Origin: Enhygromyxa salina
GTDB lineage: Bacteria > Myxococcota_A > Polyangia > Nannocystales > Nannocystaceae
DNA length: 64,000 nt
Assembly: GCF_002994635.1 (NCBI RefSeq)
Contig: NZ_PVNL01000106.1
Coordinates: 1-64,000 of the forward strand
Reading direction: 5' to 3'
Shown here: positions 1 through 7,905 of the stretch, one piece after another
How positions within the stretch are numbered: position 1 is the first letter of the stretch
Layout: each line of letters begins with the position of its first letter
Notes under the pieces: model-generated
Databases searched by the model: none
Seen by the model: only the letters and a program-made list of their open reading frames with translations
What the model was told of the DNA's origin: nothing
Translations under genes and position numbers: made by a program

Positions 1-1074
1 GAGGACGCCGCCGCCACCGCCACCGCCACCGAGCTCTCGCGCGCGCAGCAGCGCCGATTCCTGCGCTTGGTCATGATCGCAGTCGCCGTCGTAGCGTTCG
101 CCTCGGTCATCCTGGTCCTCGTCGGCCTCGCATGGACAGCCATCCTCACAATATTCGGCGGCGTCCTCATCGGCGTCCTCCTAGACGGCATCGCCCAAAA
201 GATCGCCGACTGGACCCGAATGCCCCGACTCTTGGCCCTCGCGCTGGTGCTTCTCGCGATGCTCGGCGCCACGATCGGCGTCCTCATCTGGATTGGACCA
301 GCCCTCGCGGAGCACTTCGAGGGCCTACGCCAACAGATCACAATCACCTGGCAAGCCTTGCGCTCGTGGCTGCAGGCCCGCACATGGGGCTCACGCCTCT
401 ACGCGGAGCTATCCAACATGGAGATCCAGTCCTTGCTCACCCCCCGCTTCGGCGGGTTCCTGAGCACCACAGTCGGCACGATCGGTGCGCTACTCCTCAT
501 CGCAGTATTCGGCCTCTACTTCGCCGTTGACCCTACCTTGTACCTCCGCGGCACCGCCCGCCTGTTCCCGCCGGATCGCCGCGATCGAGTACTCGATCTG
601 TTCCGCGCGATCGGGCGGGCGCTACGCAGCTGGTTCGTCGGGCGGTTCCTCTCCATGGTCGTCGTCGGCGCAGGCACGGCGATCGGTCTGTGGGCAGTCG
701 GTGTCCCGCTCGCGCTGCCGCTGGGCATCCTCGCTGGGGTGCTCTCGTTCGTGCCCAACCTCGGACCCATGATCTCCGCGGTCCCGGGCGTGCTCGTGGG
801 CCTGTCGGTCGATCCTCGCACAGCCCTGTGGGCGCTGCTGGTCTACGTCGGCGTGCAGATCATCGAGTCCTACGTGATCACCCCGCTCATTCAGCAACGG
901 GTCGTGTCGATGCCGCCCGCGCTGTTGTTGGCGTTTCAGCTGCTCATGGGTCTGTCCGGCGGTATCATCGGCTTGTTCATGGCAACACCCTTGCTAGTTG
1001 CGATCGTCGTCGTCGTGCAGTCGCTATATTTGCGCGACGCCCTCCACGACGATGTCCGCGTGATCGGCGAGTGA
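1..1074 (+). CDS. AI-2E family transporter (5' partial)
   Basis: Integral membrane permease of the AI-2E/PerM/TqsA family (DUF20). The reading frame is open back to the first base of the window with no stop, so the true start probably lies upstream; the first in-window start codon is TTG at 67. The visible protein starts with an Ala/Thr-rich cytosolic stretch, then has paired hydrophobic helices, a soluble middle region, and the family's C-terminal helices. The segment around ILAGVLSFVPNLGPMIS and the MPPALLLAFQLLMGLSGG region match the conserved AI-2E re-entrant/helical core. Family members export or import small molecules or ions, and the substrate cannot be told from sequence. It is followed after 42 bp by a lipoprotein gene on the same strand. 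Confidence 0.88.
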   Translation, partial: EDAAATATATELSRAQQRRFLRLVMIAVAVVAFASVILVLVGLAWTAILTIFGGVLIGVLLDGIAQKIADWTRMPRLLALALVLLAMLGATIGVLIWIGPALAEHFEGLRQQITITWQALRSWLQARTWGSRLYAELSNMEIQSLLTPRFGGFLSTTVGTIGALLLIAVFGLYFAVDPTLYLRGTARLFPPDRRDRVLDLFRAIGRALRSWFVGRFLSMVVVGAGTAIGLWAVGVPLALPLGILAGVLSFVPNLGPMISAVPGVLVGLSVDPRTALWALLVYVGVQIIESYVITPLIQQRVVSMPPALLLAFQLLMGLSGGIIGLFMATPLLVAIVVVVQSLYLRDALHDDVRVIGE

Positions 1075-1116
1075 CCGCCCAACTTTGCGACGGTGTCTGG
1101 CGCGCGTAGTACTCTC

Positions 1117-2511
1117 ATGCGAGTGATGAACAGGAGCCTCTCGGCGGCGGCGGCGGCGGTTGCAATGGTGGCGCTAGCGCTCGGGTGCTCCCGCGCCGAT
1201 CCGTCACCGAGCGCCAGGCGCAGTGACCAGCTGCGCCCGGCCGCTGCCCAACCCACGCACCTCGACGCGCGGCTGCTCAACGCCGACGGCCAGCCGATCG
1301 CGAATGTCGAACTCGGCGTCCTCGGCGAGCGCTCGCAGACCACGGATACAGCCGGCCGCGTCACGCTCGAGCTCTCGCCGTGGCGAGCCGCGGCCCCGGT
1401 GGTGTACCTCCGCGCGACGCTCCCTGGCGGCGACAACCTGCCCGCCACGGTCCCACGCGAGGCGTTTGCCGGCGCTTTAACGCTGCAGCTCCCCGCCGGC
1501 ACCAATTCCGACAGGCCCCTCGCGATCGCCCAAGCCAGGCCGAATCCACAGGTGCAGGCATGGTTCGACGTCGCCGCCTGGCAAGCCGCCCGCCGCGAGC
1601 GCTGGAACAGCGCGAGCGAACCTCGAGCCAAGCTCGCTGTCTGGGCTCAGGTCGCGGCCGAGATCGATTCCACGAGCGACCCTCACGTCCGGGCGCTCAT
1701 GATCGCGGCTCAGTTTGCGATCGGCACGGCAGATCCAGGCGCCGGCCTGACCCGCGAGGCCGCGGCCGCCCAGGCGCTCGACGAGCTCGATCTCGCTGAC
1801 CCCCGCTGGGCGATCTGGGCCCCTTCGCTGCCAACCGCCGCGTTCGAGTCGGGCCGCTGGGAGACCCTCGACCAGCTCGATGATCAGATCCGCGTCCACC
1901 CCCAACCCGAGGTCGCGGCCCTCATCACGCTCGAGCGCTACGGCTGGGCGATCCGCGAGGCTCGCTGGGATCAGGCCACGGCGATCTGGGCTCGATGGAA
2001 AGGTCGGCCAGAGCTACACGCGACCGTCTACGGCCCGATCGTCGAGTCCCTCGGTCCCACGCGGCGCCTCGCGCCCGGCCGCATGCTACCGGAGCTGTGC
2101 GTGGACGCGCTCGACCAAAACGGCCGCCTGTGCACCACAGACTTCCACGGCCTGACGGTGCTCGAGCTCTACGCGATCTGGTGCGAAGGCTGCCGCAAGT
2201 CGTTCCCCGAGCTGGCCGCCACGGTGGCTGCGTTCGAGCACACCAAGCCCGCGCCGCAGCTCGTCACGATCGAGGTCTACAATGACCGTGAGCAAGTCCG
2301 AGCCTTCCTGGCCGAAGCACCGACACCCGGTCGCCACGGGTGGGTCGACGAGGGCCAGCGCGAGGCCGTCCGCAGCGAGCTCGGGCTGCACAGCGTGCCC
2401 ACGATGCTACTCGTGGGCCCCGACGGACGGATCCTCGAGAGCAGCCCTCAGCTGCGCGCTGATAACCTCGAGCGCCGCATCCGTCACTGGCAGACGACCC
2501 TCGGACAATAG
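1117..2511 (+). CDS. Lipoprotein with C-terminal thioredoxin-like (TlpA/ResA-type) domain
   Basis: Predicted lipoprotein of 464 residues. The ATG at 1117 is chosen because it gives a clean signal peptide ending in a lipobox (LALGC, Cys24); a GTG at 1093 would add eight residues. Residues about 50-130 look like a carboxypeptidase-regulatory or beta-sandwich segment, the middle is helical, and the last ~140 residues form a thioredoxin fold. The redox motif is WCEGC (Cys356/Cys359), followed by a cis-proline motif SVPTML. Such proteins reduce or exchange disulfides outside the cytoplasm, often in cytochrome c maturation. A haem c protein is encoded convergently next door, which would fit, but that link is inference. 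Confidence 0.85.
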   Translation: MRVMNRSLSAAAAAVAMVALALGCSRADPSPSARRSDQLRPAAAQPTHLDARLLNADGQPIANVELGVLGERSQTTDTAGRVTLELSPWRAAAPVVYLRATLPGGDNLPATVPREAFAGALTLQLPAGTNSDRPLAIAQARPNPQVQAWFDVAAWQAARRERWNSASEPRAKLAVWAQVAAEIDSTSDPHVRALMIAAQFAIGTADPGAGLTREAAAAQALDELDLADPRWAIWAPSLPTAAFESGRWETLDQLDDQIRVHPQPEVAALITLERYGWAIREARWDQATAIWARWKGRPELHATVYGPIVESLGPTRRLAPGRMLPELCVDALDQNGRLCTTDFHGLTVLELYAIWCEGCRKSFPELAATVAAFEHTKPAPQLVTIEVYNDREQVRAFLAEAPTPGRHGWVDEGQREAVRSELGLHSVPTMLLVGPDGRILESSPQLRADNLERRIRHWQTTLGQ

Positions 2512-2529
2512 CCGAAGCGCGCGCACCCC

Positions 2530-2597
2530 ATTCACAGCGTCCGCAGATTCACAGCGTTCGCAGATTCACAGCGTCCGCAGATTCACAGCGTCCGCAG
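2530..2597. repeat. Four tandem copies of a 17-bp repeat at the 3' end of the cytochrome gene
   Basis: Unit ATTCACAGCGTCCGCAG at 2530-2546, 2547-2563 (one C to T change), 2564-2580 and 2581-2597. The right-most copy contains the last codons (Arg-Thr-Leu) and stop of the minus-strand cytochrome gene, so the array looks like repeated copying of the gene's 3' end. It fills most of the convergent gap between the thioredoxin lipoprotein and the cytochrome. Confidence 0.95.
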
Positions 2598-4142
2598 ATA
2601 CTCGAGCACGGCCGCCCGCTCCGCGTCGCTGAGGTGATCGCCAAAGGTGTGGCCGCCGTTGCCATGGCCGAGGATCGTGGTGTCGTAGATGTGCTTGGCC
2701 TCGTCGGGTGCCGCGCCCGCCTGTCCGTGGTCGAGCTCCATCCAGCGCCAGCCGAGCTGGTCTTGATCGTAGTTGCTGCTGTCGTAGTTGACGCGCCGCC
2801 AGTAGGTGGGGCGCTCGCTCGAATTCAACAACAGCTCGAGCGTGGGGACCGAGCCGTTGTGCAAGAATGGCGCGGTCGCCCAGATCCCATCGAGCGGTGG
2901 CGCGGCGTAGCCAATGAACGGATCCGTGGCGGTGAGCTGCGTGACGGTGCCGTACCACGACGAATTGTACCACTCGATCATCTCGCCGATCTCACCGAGC
3001 GCGGCCTGACCAAGCAAGGGATCGGTGCCAACGAGGTCGAGCGGGATCAGCAGATTGGGAAAGGTCTCGGCGTCGGGGTCTTGATCGTAGGTCCCGTGAC
3101 AGCCGGCGCAGCTGCACTCGAACAGCTCGCGGCCCTGCTCGGCCAGCGCTTTGTCGGTCGCCCATGGGTACGTGGGGGGCTCGAGTGTCTCGAGGTAGGC
3201 GACGATGTCAGCGAAATAGTCGAACATCTGAGTCGCCTGGGCGGCGCTGTCAATGCACAGCGAGGACGCGAACATCATGGTCCCGCGGTGGTCGCCCCGC
3301 GACATGCCATTGTAGAAGTGCCCGGCCTTCTTCTCGACCCGCCACAGTGGCGGCGGGTCGACTGGGACCAGCGGTGGATCGATCGGGACCAGCTGCTCGT
3401 CGGACCACTCGAGCGTGAACGGGTTTCGGTGCGAGGCGAGGATCACCGCGACGTCGTCGGCGGGGTTGGTGCCGATCGTGTAGGTCTTGATGTGGGGTCC
3501 CAGGGCCTCGTAGCGGCCGACGAATTTGTTGATCTCGTGTCCAGCGTCGGTCCACTCGGGCAGCGGCGGCAGCACGCTCAACAGGGCGCCGAGATCCTGG
3601 GTGAAGTCGGCGTCGTGGCGCCCGAGGCCGATGACGAGCTCGCCGTTGAGCTGTCCGGCGTGGCAGGTCAAGCAGTTCATGGCCGCGAGCTCGGTGCCGC
3701 CCTCGGACACGACCAAGTTCCAGTTGTAGGGCAGGGTCGCCGCCTTGCCGTCGCGCCACGGCAGCGGCTGGCCGTCGGCGTAGGTGCCCAACAGGCCCTT
3801 GCCGAGCATGAACATGTCGTAGGGGACGCCGCAGCTGACGTAGTCCTCGTGGAGCAGGGCCCACTCGCCGGCCGTGGGATCTCCGTTGAGCTCGGGCGGG
3901 TCGGGGATCGCCCAGCCCAGATCCCACGGGCCAGGCGCGCCGAGGCAGCTCGGCTCTCCGGTCTCGCCCTCGCCCTCGCCCGCGCCCTCGCTCTCGTCCT
4001 CACCCTCGTCGGACTCCGCGTCGGTGACGTCGCTGGTGCCCGTGTCCGAGCCGCTGGCGGGGACCCGCTGATCCGCGCAGCCAAGCGCCACGACGCTCGT
4101 GAGCAACAAGGCTGGTAGCGAGTGCTCAGGTGTGTGTCCCAT
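2583..4142 (-). CDS. Di-haem cytochrome c lipoprotein (RoxA / cytochrome c peroxidase-like)
   Basis: Exported haem protein of about 519 residues. The start at 4142 gives a lipoprotein signal peptide with lipobox ALGC, followed by an acidic Glu/Asp/Gly/Ser linker. Two CXXCH haem sites are visible: CLTCH near residue 156 and CAGCH near residue 345. The C-terminal half carries the phrase ATAPFLHNGSVPTL, typical of the RoxA/LcpA and MauG/CcpA-type c-cytochromes. Likely role: periplasmic or surface electron transfer or an oxidase/peroxidase; rubber oxygenase activity is not implied. The stop lies in a 17-bp tandem repeat. It is convergent with the upstream thioredoxin lipoprotein and divergent from the next lipoprotein. 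Confidence 0.82.
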   Translation of the reverse strand: MGHTPEHSLPALLLTSVVALGCADQRVPASGSDTGTSDVTDAESDEGEDESEGAGEGEGETGEPSCLGAPGPWDLGWAIPDPPELNGDPTAGEWALLHEDYVSCGVPYDMFMLGKGLLGTYADGQPLPWRDGKAATLPYNWNLVVSEGGTELAAMNCLTCHAGQLNGELVIGLGRHDADFTQDLGALLSVLPPLPEWTDAGHEINKFVGRYEALGPHIKTYTIGTNPADDVAVILASHRNPFTLEWSDEQLVPIDPPLVPVDPPPLWRVEKKAGHFYNGMSRGDHRGTMMFASSLCIDSAAQATQMFDYFADIVAYLETLEPPTYPWATDKALAEQGRELFECSCAGCHGTYDQDPDAETFPNLLIPLDLVGTDPLLGQAALGEIGEMIEWYNSSWYGTVTQLTATDPFIGYAAPPLDGIWATAPFLHNGSVPTLELLLNSSERPTYWRRVNYDSSNYDQDQLGWRWMELDHGQAGAAPDEAKHIYDTTILGHGNGGHTFGDHLSDAERAAVLEYLRTL

Positions 4143-4228
4143 GGCACCAGGGTACAGGCCGCGAGGTCGGGTGTCAGCCACATCAGGGTGGCATCGCGGG
4201 TCGAGCCATTGCGTGCCAAACTCGCGCG

Positions 4229-5368
4229 ATGCGACGCGACGTCACGCTCACTGGAATTTTGCTGCTCGTGGCCGCGTGCGGTGACAGCACGACCTCCGCC
4301 GATGCTTCGACCGAATCTGGCACGGAGACAGAGACGACGAGCGACGGGAGCGGGACCGAGTCGGGGACCGACCAAGGCGACGGCGACGGCGACGGTGATG
4401 GAGATGGCGACGGCGACGGCGACGGCGACGGCGATCCTGGTGACGGTGACGGCGACGGTGATGGTGATGGTGATGGTGATGGCGACGGTGACGGCGACGG
4501 TGACGGCGACGGTGACGGCGATGGAGATGGCGATGGCGACGGCGACGGCGATCCAGTCGACCCGCTGTGGAGCAGTCCCAACCTCTGGTACTCGCTAGAG
4601 CAGCGCCTGAATTACATCGAGATCAACCCCGCCGACGGAACCGTGACGCAGCTGGTCAGCAGCACGATCACCACCCCGCTGATTGACGGCTTCTCTGGCA
4701 TCACCATGCTCGAGGATGGATCACTCCTGATCTCGCGCGTAGCCCCGATGGTCGGCACGCAGATCATCCATATCGCCGAGCCGCCGACCGAAGCGAGCAT
4801 GATCGAGGTTCAAGTCCTGGGCATGGTCCCGGATAACCTGCTAATTGAAGCGCTCTACACCGACTGTCAGGGCCTGGTGTACTTGATGGACAGCGGCGTG
4901 GACCTGAGTGACGCCACCGGCAATCGACTGTTGCGCTTTACCGGCGACTACGTCGCTGGCGAGCTGGACTACGAAGTCATCACCGATCTGCAGATGGCCC
5001 AGATCGCGGACATTGACGACCTCGGGCCCGGGATCGACGACATGGGCGAGATCACCGACGGCGTCGGCTTTGCGATCGACTCTGGGGCGGTCTATGAGTT
5101 CGACTACAACACTGGCACCGGATCGTTGATCGGGATGGGCGGAACCTGGGGCAGCCACGCGCTGGGTGGGCCGCTGTTCGACGACGACACGGCGCGGCTG
5201 TACTTGCTGGACCTCGACTCGCAGCTGTTCGAGGCGGACCCGCTGGACCTGAGCCTGTCCGGCGTGCTGGTGGCCGGGCCGCCCGCGGTCGGCGATCATC
5301 CCGCAGGGTGGAGCGGACTGACGGGGCCGCTGACCGAGTGCGAGTCGACGCTGCCGGATCCGCAGTAG
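4229..5368 (+). CDS. Lipoprotein with long Asp-Gly repeat linker and propeller-like domain
   Basis: Predicted surface lipoprotein of 379 residues, function unknown. The ATG at 4229 gives the signal peptide LLLVAACGDS with lipobox Cys; longer starts would put the signal peptide internally. Residues about 50-108 are an almost pure Asp-Gly repeat interrupted once by a Pro. The remaining ~270 residues contain recurring blocks such as NPADG, MLEDGSLLISR and DSQLFEADP, suggesting a beta-propeller-like or LVIVD/SMP-30-like repeat fold; there is no catalytic motif I can name. The DNA of the linker is a 6-bp-period tandem repeat and probably changes length by slippage. Asp-Gly repeats could bind calcium, which is inference. 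Confidence 0.8.
   Translation: MRRDVTLTGILLLVAACGDSTTSADASTESGTETETTSDGSGTESGTDQGDGDGDGDGDGDGDGDGDGDPGDGDGDGDGDGDGDGDGDGDGDGDGDGDGDGDGDGDGDPVDPLWSSPNLWYSLEQRLNYIEINPADGTVTQLVSSTITTPLIDGFSGITMLEDGSLLISRVAPMVGTQIIHIAEPPTEASMIEVQVLGMVPDNLLIEALYTDCQGLVYLMDSGVDLSDATGNRLLRFTGDYVAGELDYEVITDLQMAQIADIDDLGPGIDDMGEITDGVGFAIDSGAVYEFDYNTGTGSLIGMGGTWGSHALGGPLFDDDTARLYLLDLDSQLFEADPLDLSLSGVLVAGPPAVGDHPAGWSGLTGPLTECESTLPDPQ
4376..4552. repeat. 6-bp-period (Gly-Asp)n coding repeat
   Basis: About 29 near-identical GGN-GAY units in frame within the lipoprotein gene starting at 4229. The unit is six bases, so gain or loss of units keeps the reading frame. Confidence 0.95.
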
Positions 5369-5462
5369 CTCGGATCGCGGGGCGCTTCAACGCGAATGTT
5401 CAGCGTTGGTCAAGTGGGGGCGATGCGTTCAAGATCCTCCTACAAGCGCAGGAACGACGCGA

Positions 5463-6713
5463 ATGATGACCACATCTGATCAGATCTCCATCGAGGTATG
5501 GGCTGACTGGGAGGGCGCGCCGCGGTCCCGGGTTGGCGCGCTGTCGGCCGCGCAGGTGAGCGGGGAAGAGGTGCTCTCGTTCGAGTATGACCAGCAGTGG
5601 GTCGAGAGCGAGCAAGTCGACGACCCGTGGTTGGCCGCGTACACGGGGCACGAGTGCGGCGCGTTGCTGGACTCCAGCCCCGACCGCTGGGGGCGGATGT
5701 TGCTCGAGCGGAGCGAAGCCCAGCTCGCCCGCGAGCAGGGGCGTCCGCGCCGAAAGCTGTCGGAGTCCGACTACCTGCTCGGCGTGTACGACGGGCATCG
5801 AATGGGCGCCCTGCGCTTCCGGTTGTCGCCCGAGGGCCCCTTCTTGGACGACAACGTGGAGCTCGCGTCGCCGCCCTGGATTGCGCTGCGCGAGCTCGAG
5901 CAGGCGAGCCAGTGCCTCGAGCGAGCCGGCGCGGAAGCTAGCACCGACTACCCGCGGTGGCTCACCATGCTGCTGGCATCCGGCCGCTCGCTGGGCGGGG
6001 CGCGACCGAAGGCGAGCGTCGTCGACCACAACGGTCGGCTTCACATCGCCAAATTCCCCAGTCATGACGATGTGGTCGACGTTGGCGCATGGGAGGGCGT
6101 GGCGCACGAGCTCGCCAACCGTGCCGGCGTCACGGTCTCACCCTCGGCGTCTGCGCGATTTGCCAGTCAGCACCACACCTTCATCACGCGAAGGTTCGAC
6201 CGGACACGCGGCGGACAACGTCGTCACTTCGCGTCGGCCATGGCGCTGCTGCAGCGCACCGAACGCGGCGCGCCCGGTGAGGCGAGCTACCTCGAATTGG
6301 CCGAGGTCCTCAAGCGCTCAGGCGCCAATCCAAGCGAGGATCTCGAGGAGCTGTGGCGGCGGATTGTGCTGTTCGTGTGTATCTCCAATGTCGAGGATCA
6401 CCTGCGCAATCATGGGTTCTTGCTGACGGACGCAGGCTGGCGCCTGGCGCCGGCGTACGACATCAACCCGGTCGCCGGGGGCGAGGGGCTGAGCCTCAAC
6501 ATCTCGGCGACCGACAACACGCAGGATCTGCAGCTGGTGCGGGAGGTCGCCGAGCTATTTGGGATTCGTCGGCGTCGCGCAGATCAGATCATCGAGTTGG
6601 TGACCGCGGTCGCGCGAGGCTGGCGCCAGGTCGCGACGGCGCGGCGGATCCCGCGGGCGGAGCAGAACCAGATGGTCCGGGCGTTTCGGGTTGCCGAGTG
6701 CGCGCGAGCGTGA
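5463..6713 (+). CDS. hipA: HipA-like serine/threonine kinase (orphan)
   Basis: Protein kinase-like fold of the HipA toxin family, 416 residues from ATG 5463 (ATG 5466 is equally possible). Family hallmarks visible: the N-terminal HipA_N region with SPDRWGRMLL; the nucleotide-binding loop GGARPKA; the catalytic loop VEDHLRNHG (Asp and Asn as in HipA TDGHAKN); and the metal-binding APAYDINP segment. In Escherichia coli HipA phosphorylates glutamyl-tRNA synthetase and is blocked by the DNA-binding antitoxin HipB. No HipB-like HTH gene lies in the 95 bp upstream or the 317 bp downstream, so this copy appears to lack a cognate antitoxin or carries out another kinase function. Confidence 0.88.
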   Translation: MMTTSDQISIEVWADWEGAPRSRVGALSAAQVSGEEVLSFEYDQQWVESEQVDDPWLAAYTGHECGALLDSSPDRWGRMLLERSEAQLAREQGRPRRKLSESDYLLGVYDGHRMGALRFRLSPEGPFLDDNVELASPPWIALRELEQASQCLERAGAEASTDYPRWLTMLLASGRSLGGARPKASVVDHNGRLHIAKFPSHDDVVDVGAWEGVAHELANRAGVTVSPSASARFASQHHTFITRRFDRTRGGQRRHFASAMALLQRTERGAPGEASYLELAEVLKRSGANPSEDLEELWRRIVLFVCISNVEDHLRNHGFLLTDAGWRLAPAYDINPVAGGEGLSLNISATDNTQDLQLVREVAELFGIRRRRADQIIELVTAVARGWRQVATARRIPRAEQNQMVRAFRVAECARA

Positions 6714-6731
6714 GTGGATGTTCAACTCGGA

Positions 6732-6866
6732 TCATTGCTGCCGGGCGCGTCGACGTCGGACCGCGGCCTCGATCAGGAGTAGAACACCGACCGCCGCTCC
6801 GACCACCAACCCGGTCAGCAGCGGAGATCCAGCAACGCCGCCCGCGAGACCGAACACCGCCGTCAT
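6732..6866 (-). CDS. Possible small single-pass membrane protein (44 aa)
   Basis: Minus-strand ORF with ATG at 6866 and TGA at 6732, preceded by an in-frame stop seven codons upstream. The product has one hydrophobic segment (SPLLTGLVVGAAVGVLLLI) flanked by a Gly/Ala-rich start and a C-terminal RRRRARQQ stretch, which follows the positive-inside pattern of a genuine membrane anchor. No strong Shine-Dalgarno is visible and no homologue can be assigned. It sits in the gap between the HipA gene and aroE, with its upstream region at 6867-7029. Confidence 0.4.
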   Translation of the reverse strand: MTAVFGLAGGVAGSPLLTGLVVGAAVGVLLLIEAAVRRRRARQQ

Positions 6867-6988
6867 TGCCGTACAAGATTGCGTGGCTCAGCACGCCAAC
6901 ATGCTACCTGCGAAGATCGTGGAGGCACGCCCGTGGTTTGCCGCAGCGTGTTCGCGTGTGGCGAGGTGTGTCGGAAAACTTCGCCGCA

Positions 6989-7015
6989 GCTACAGTGACA
7001 CCGCTACAGTGACAC
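6989..7015. repeat. 13-bp direct repeat, 14-bp period
   Basis: GCTACAGTGACAC occurs at 6989-7001 and again at 7003-7015. It lies in the otherwise empty 6867-7029 stretch upstream of the small membrane ORF and just past the aroE stop. I see nothing else in that gap. Confidence 0.85.
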
Positions 7016-7029
7016 GGCGGAACGAAGAC

Positions 7030-7905
7030 TCATCGATCTGCGCGGACGATCCCCAGCGCTTCCTGCATGCGTTCGATCGCGTGATCCGGCAGCGCCAGGT
7101 CTAGCCACAGCTCCAGCGCCCGAACCCCCTGCCACAGCAACATCGGCAGGCCATCCTGAACCGCGAACCCAGCCGCCTGCGCGCGCTCGAGCAGGCCGCC
7201 GACCGGCCGCGGGTAGACGATGTCGATCACCCGCGCCCCCGCGTCGAGCTCGCCAAGATCGAGCTCGACCGGGAACTCCCGCGGACCCCCGGCGAGGCCG
7301 ACGATCGTCGTATTGACCAACAGCTCACCGCGCGGCGCCCCCAGCTGCTCCCAGCTCAGCGGCCGCACGCGGGCCCGGGCGCTGGGCTCGGTCGGCAGCG
7401 CGATGCGCTCGGGCCTGCGACTGACCCAGGTCAGCTCCAGCTGCTCGAACGCGCCCAGCAGCGCGTCGACGACCGCGAGCGAGGCCCCGCCTGCGCCCAG
7501 GATCGTGGCGTGCCGCGGGCTCGAGCCCGGGAGCTGGTCGAGCGCGTCGAGGAATCCGCGGGCGTCGGTGTTGTGCCCGTGGATCTCGATCGCGCCCGTG
7601 TTCGCGCGCGGCACGAAGCACAGGGTATTGACGGCGCCGATCCGCTCGACGGTCTCCGATCGCACATCACACAGATCCAGCGCGGCCTGCTTGTGGGGGA
7701 GCGTGAGGTTGACGCCGCCAAACCCGAGCGCCGCCGCGCCACGCACGGCCTCGCCGAGCCCCCCGGCGCCGACGTGAAATGGCAAGTAGCAGTGTGGCAA
7801 TGCGAGCGCTTTGAACGCGGCGGCGTGCATGATCGGCGAGCGCGAGTGCCCAATGGGATCACCGAATACGCCAAAGCACCGAGGCAGGGCCTGCGGCGAG
7901 CTCAA
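7030..7905 (-). CDS. aroE: Shikimate 5-dehydrogenase
   Basis: NADPH-dependent reduction of 3-dehydroshikimate to shikimate in aromatic amino acid synthesis; cytosolic. The protein is 291 residues, close to the usual 270-290. Visible motifs: substrate site GDPIGHSRSP near the start; catalytic NLTLPHK (Lys); NTDARGF (Asp); the Rossmann loop ILGAGGASLAV; and the C-terminal DGLPMLLWQG. The start is TTG at 7905, which overlaps the xseA stop by four bases (TTGA), indicating translational coupling with xseA. Confidence 0.95.
   Translation of the reverse strand: MSSPQALPRCFGVFGDPIGHSRSPIMHAAAFKALALPHCYLPFHVGAGGLGEAVRGAAALGFGGVNLTLPHKQAALDLCDVRSETVERIGAVNTLCFVPRANTGAIEIHGHNTDARGFLDALDQLPGSSPRHATILGAGGASLAVVDALLGAFEQLELTWVSRRPERIALPTEPSARARVRPLSWEQLGAPRGELLVNTTIVGLAGGPREFPVELDLGELDAGARVIDIVYPRPVGGLLERAQAAGFAVQDGLPMLLWQGVRALELWLDLALPDHAIERMQEALGIVRADR

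Noticed and set aside
2530..2597. CRISPR-like array
   Set aside because: The 17-bp units are directly adjacent with no spacers and there are no cas genes; it is a simple tandem repeat.
2634..4118. 494-codon plus-strand ORF opposite the cytochrome gene
   Set aside because: Arises from high G+C third positions on the antisense strand; no signal peptide, domain or start context, while the minus strand encodes clear CXXCH motifs.
6691..7104. 137-codon plus-strand ORF after the HipA gene as a HipB antitoxin
   Set aside because: No helix-turn-helix, composition like a shadow, and it overlaps the 3' ends of two real genes.
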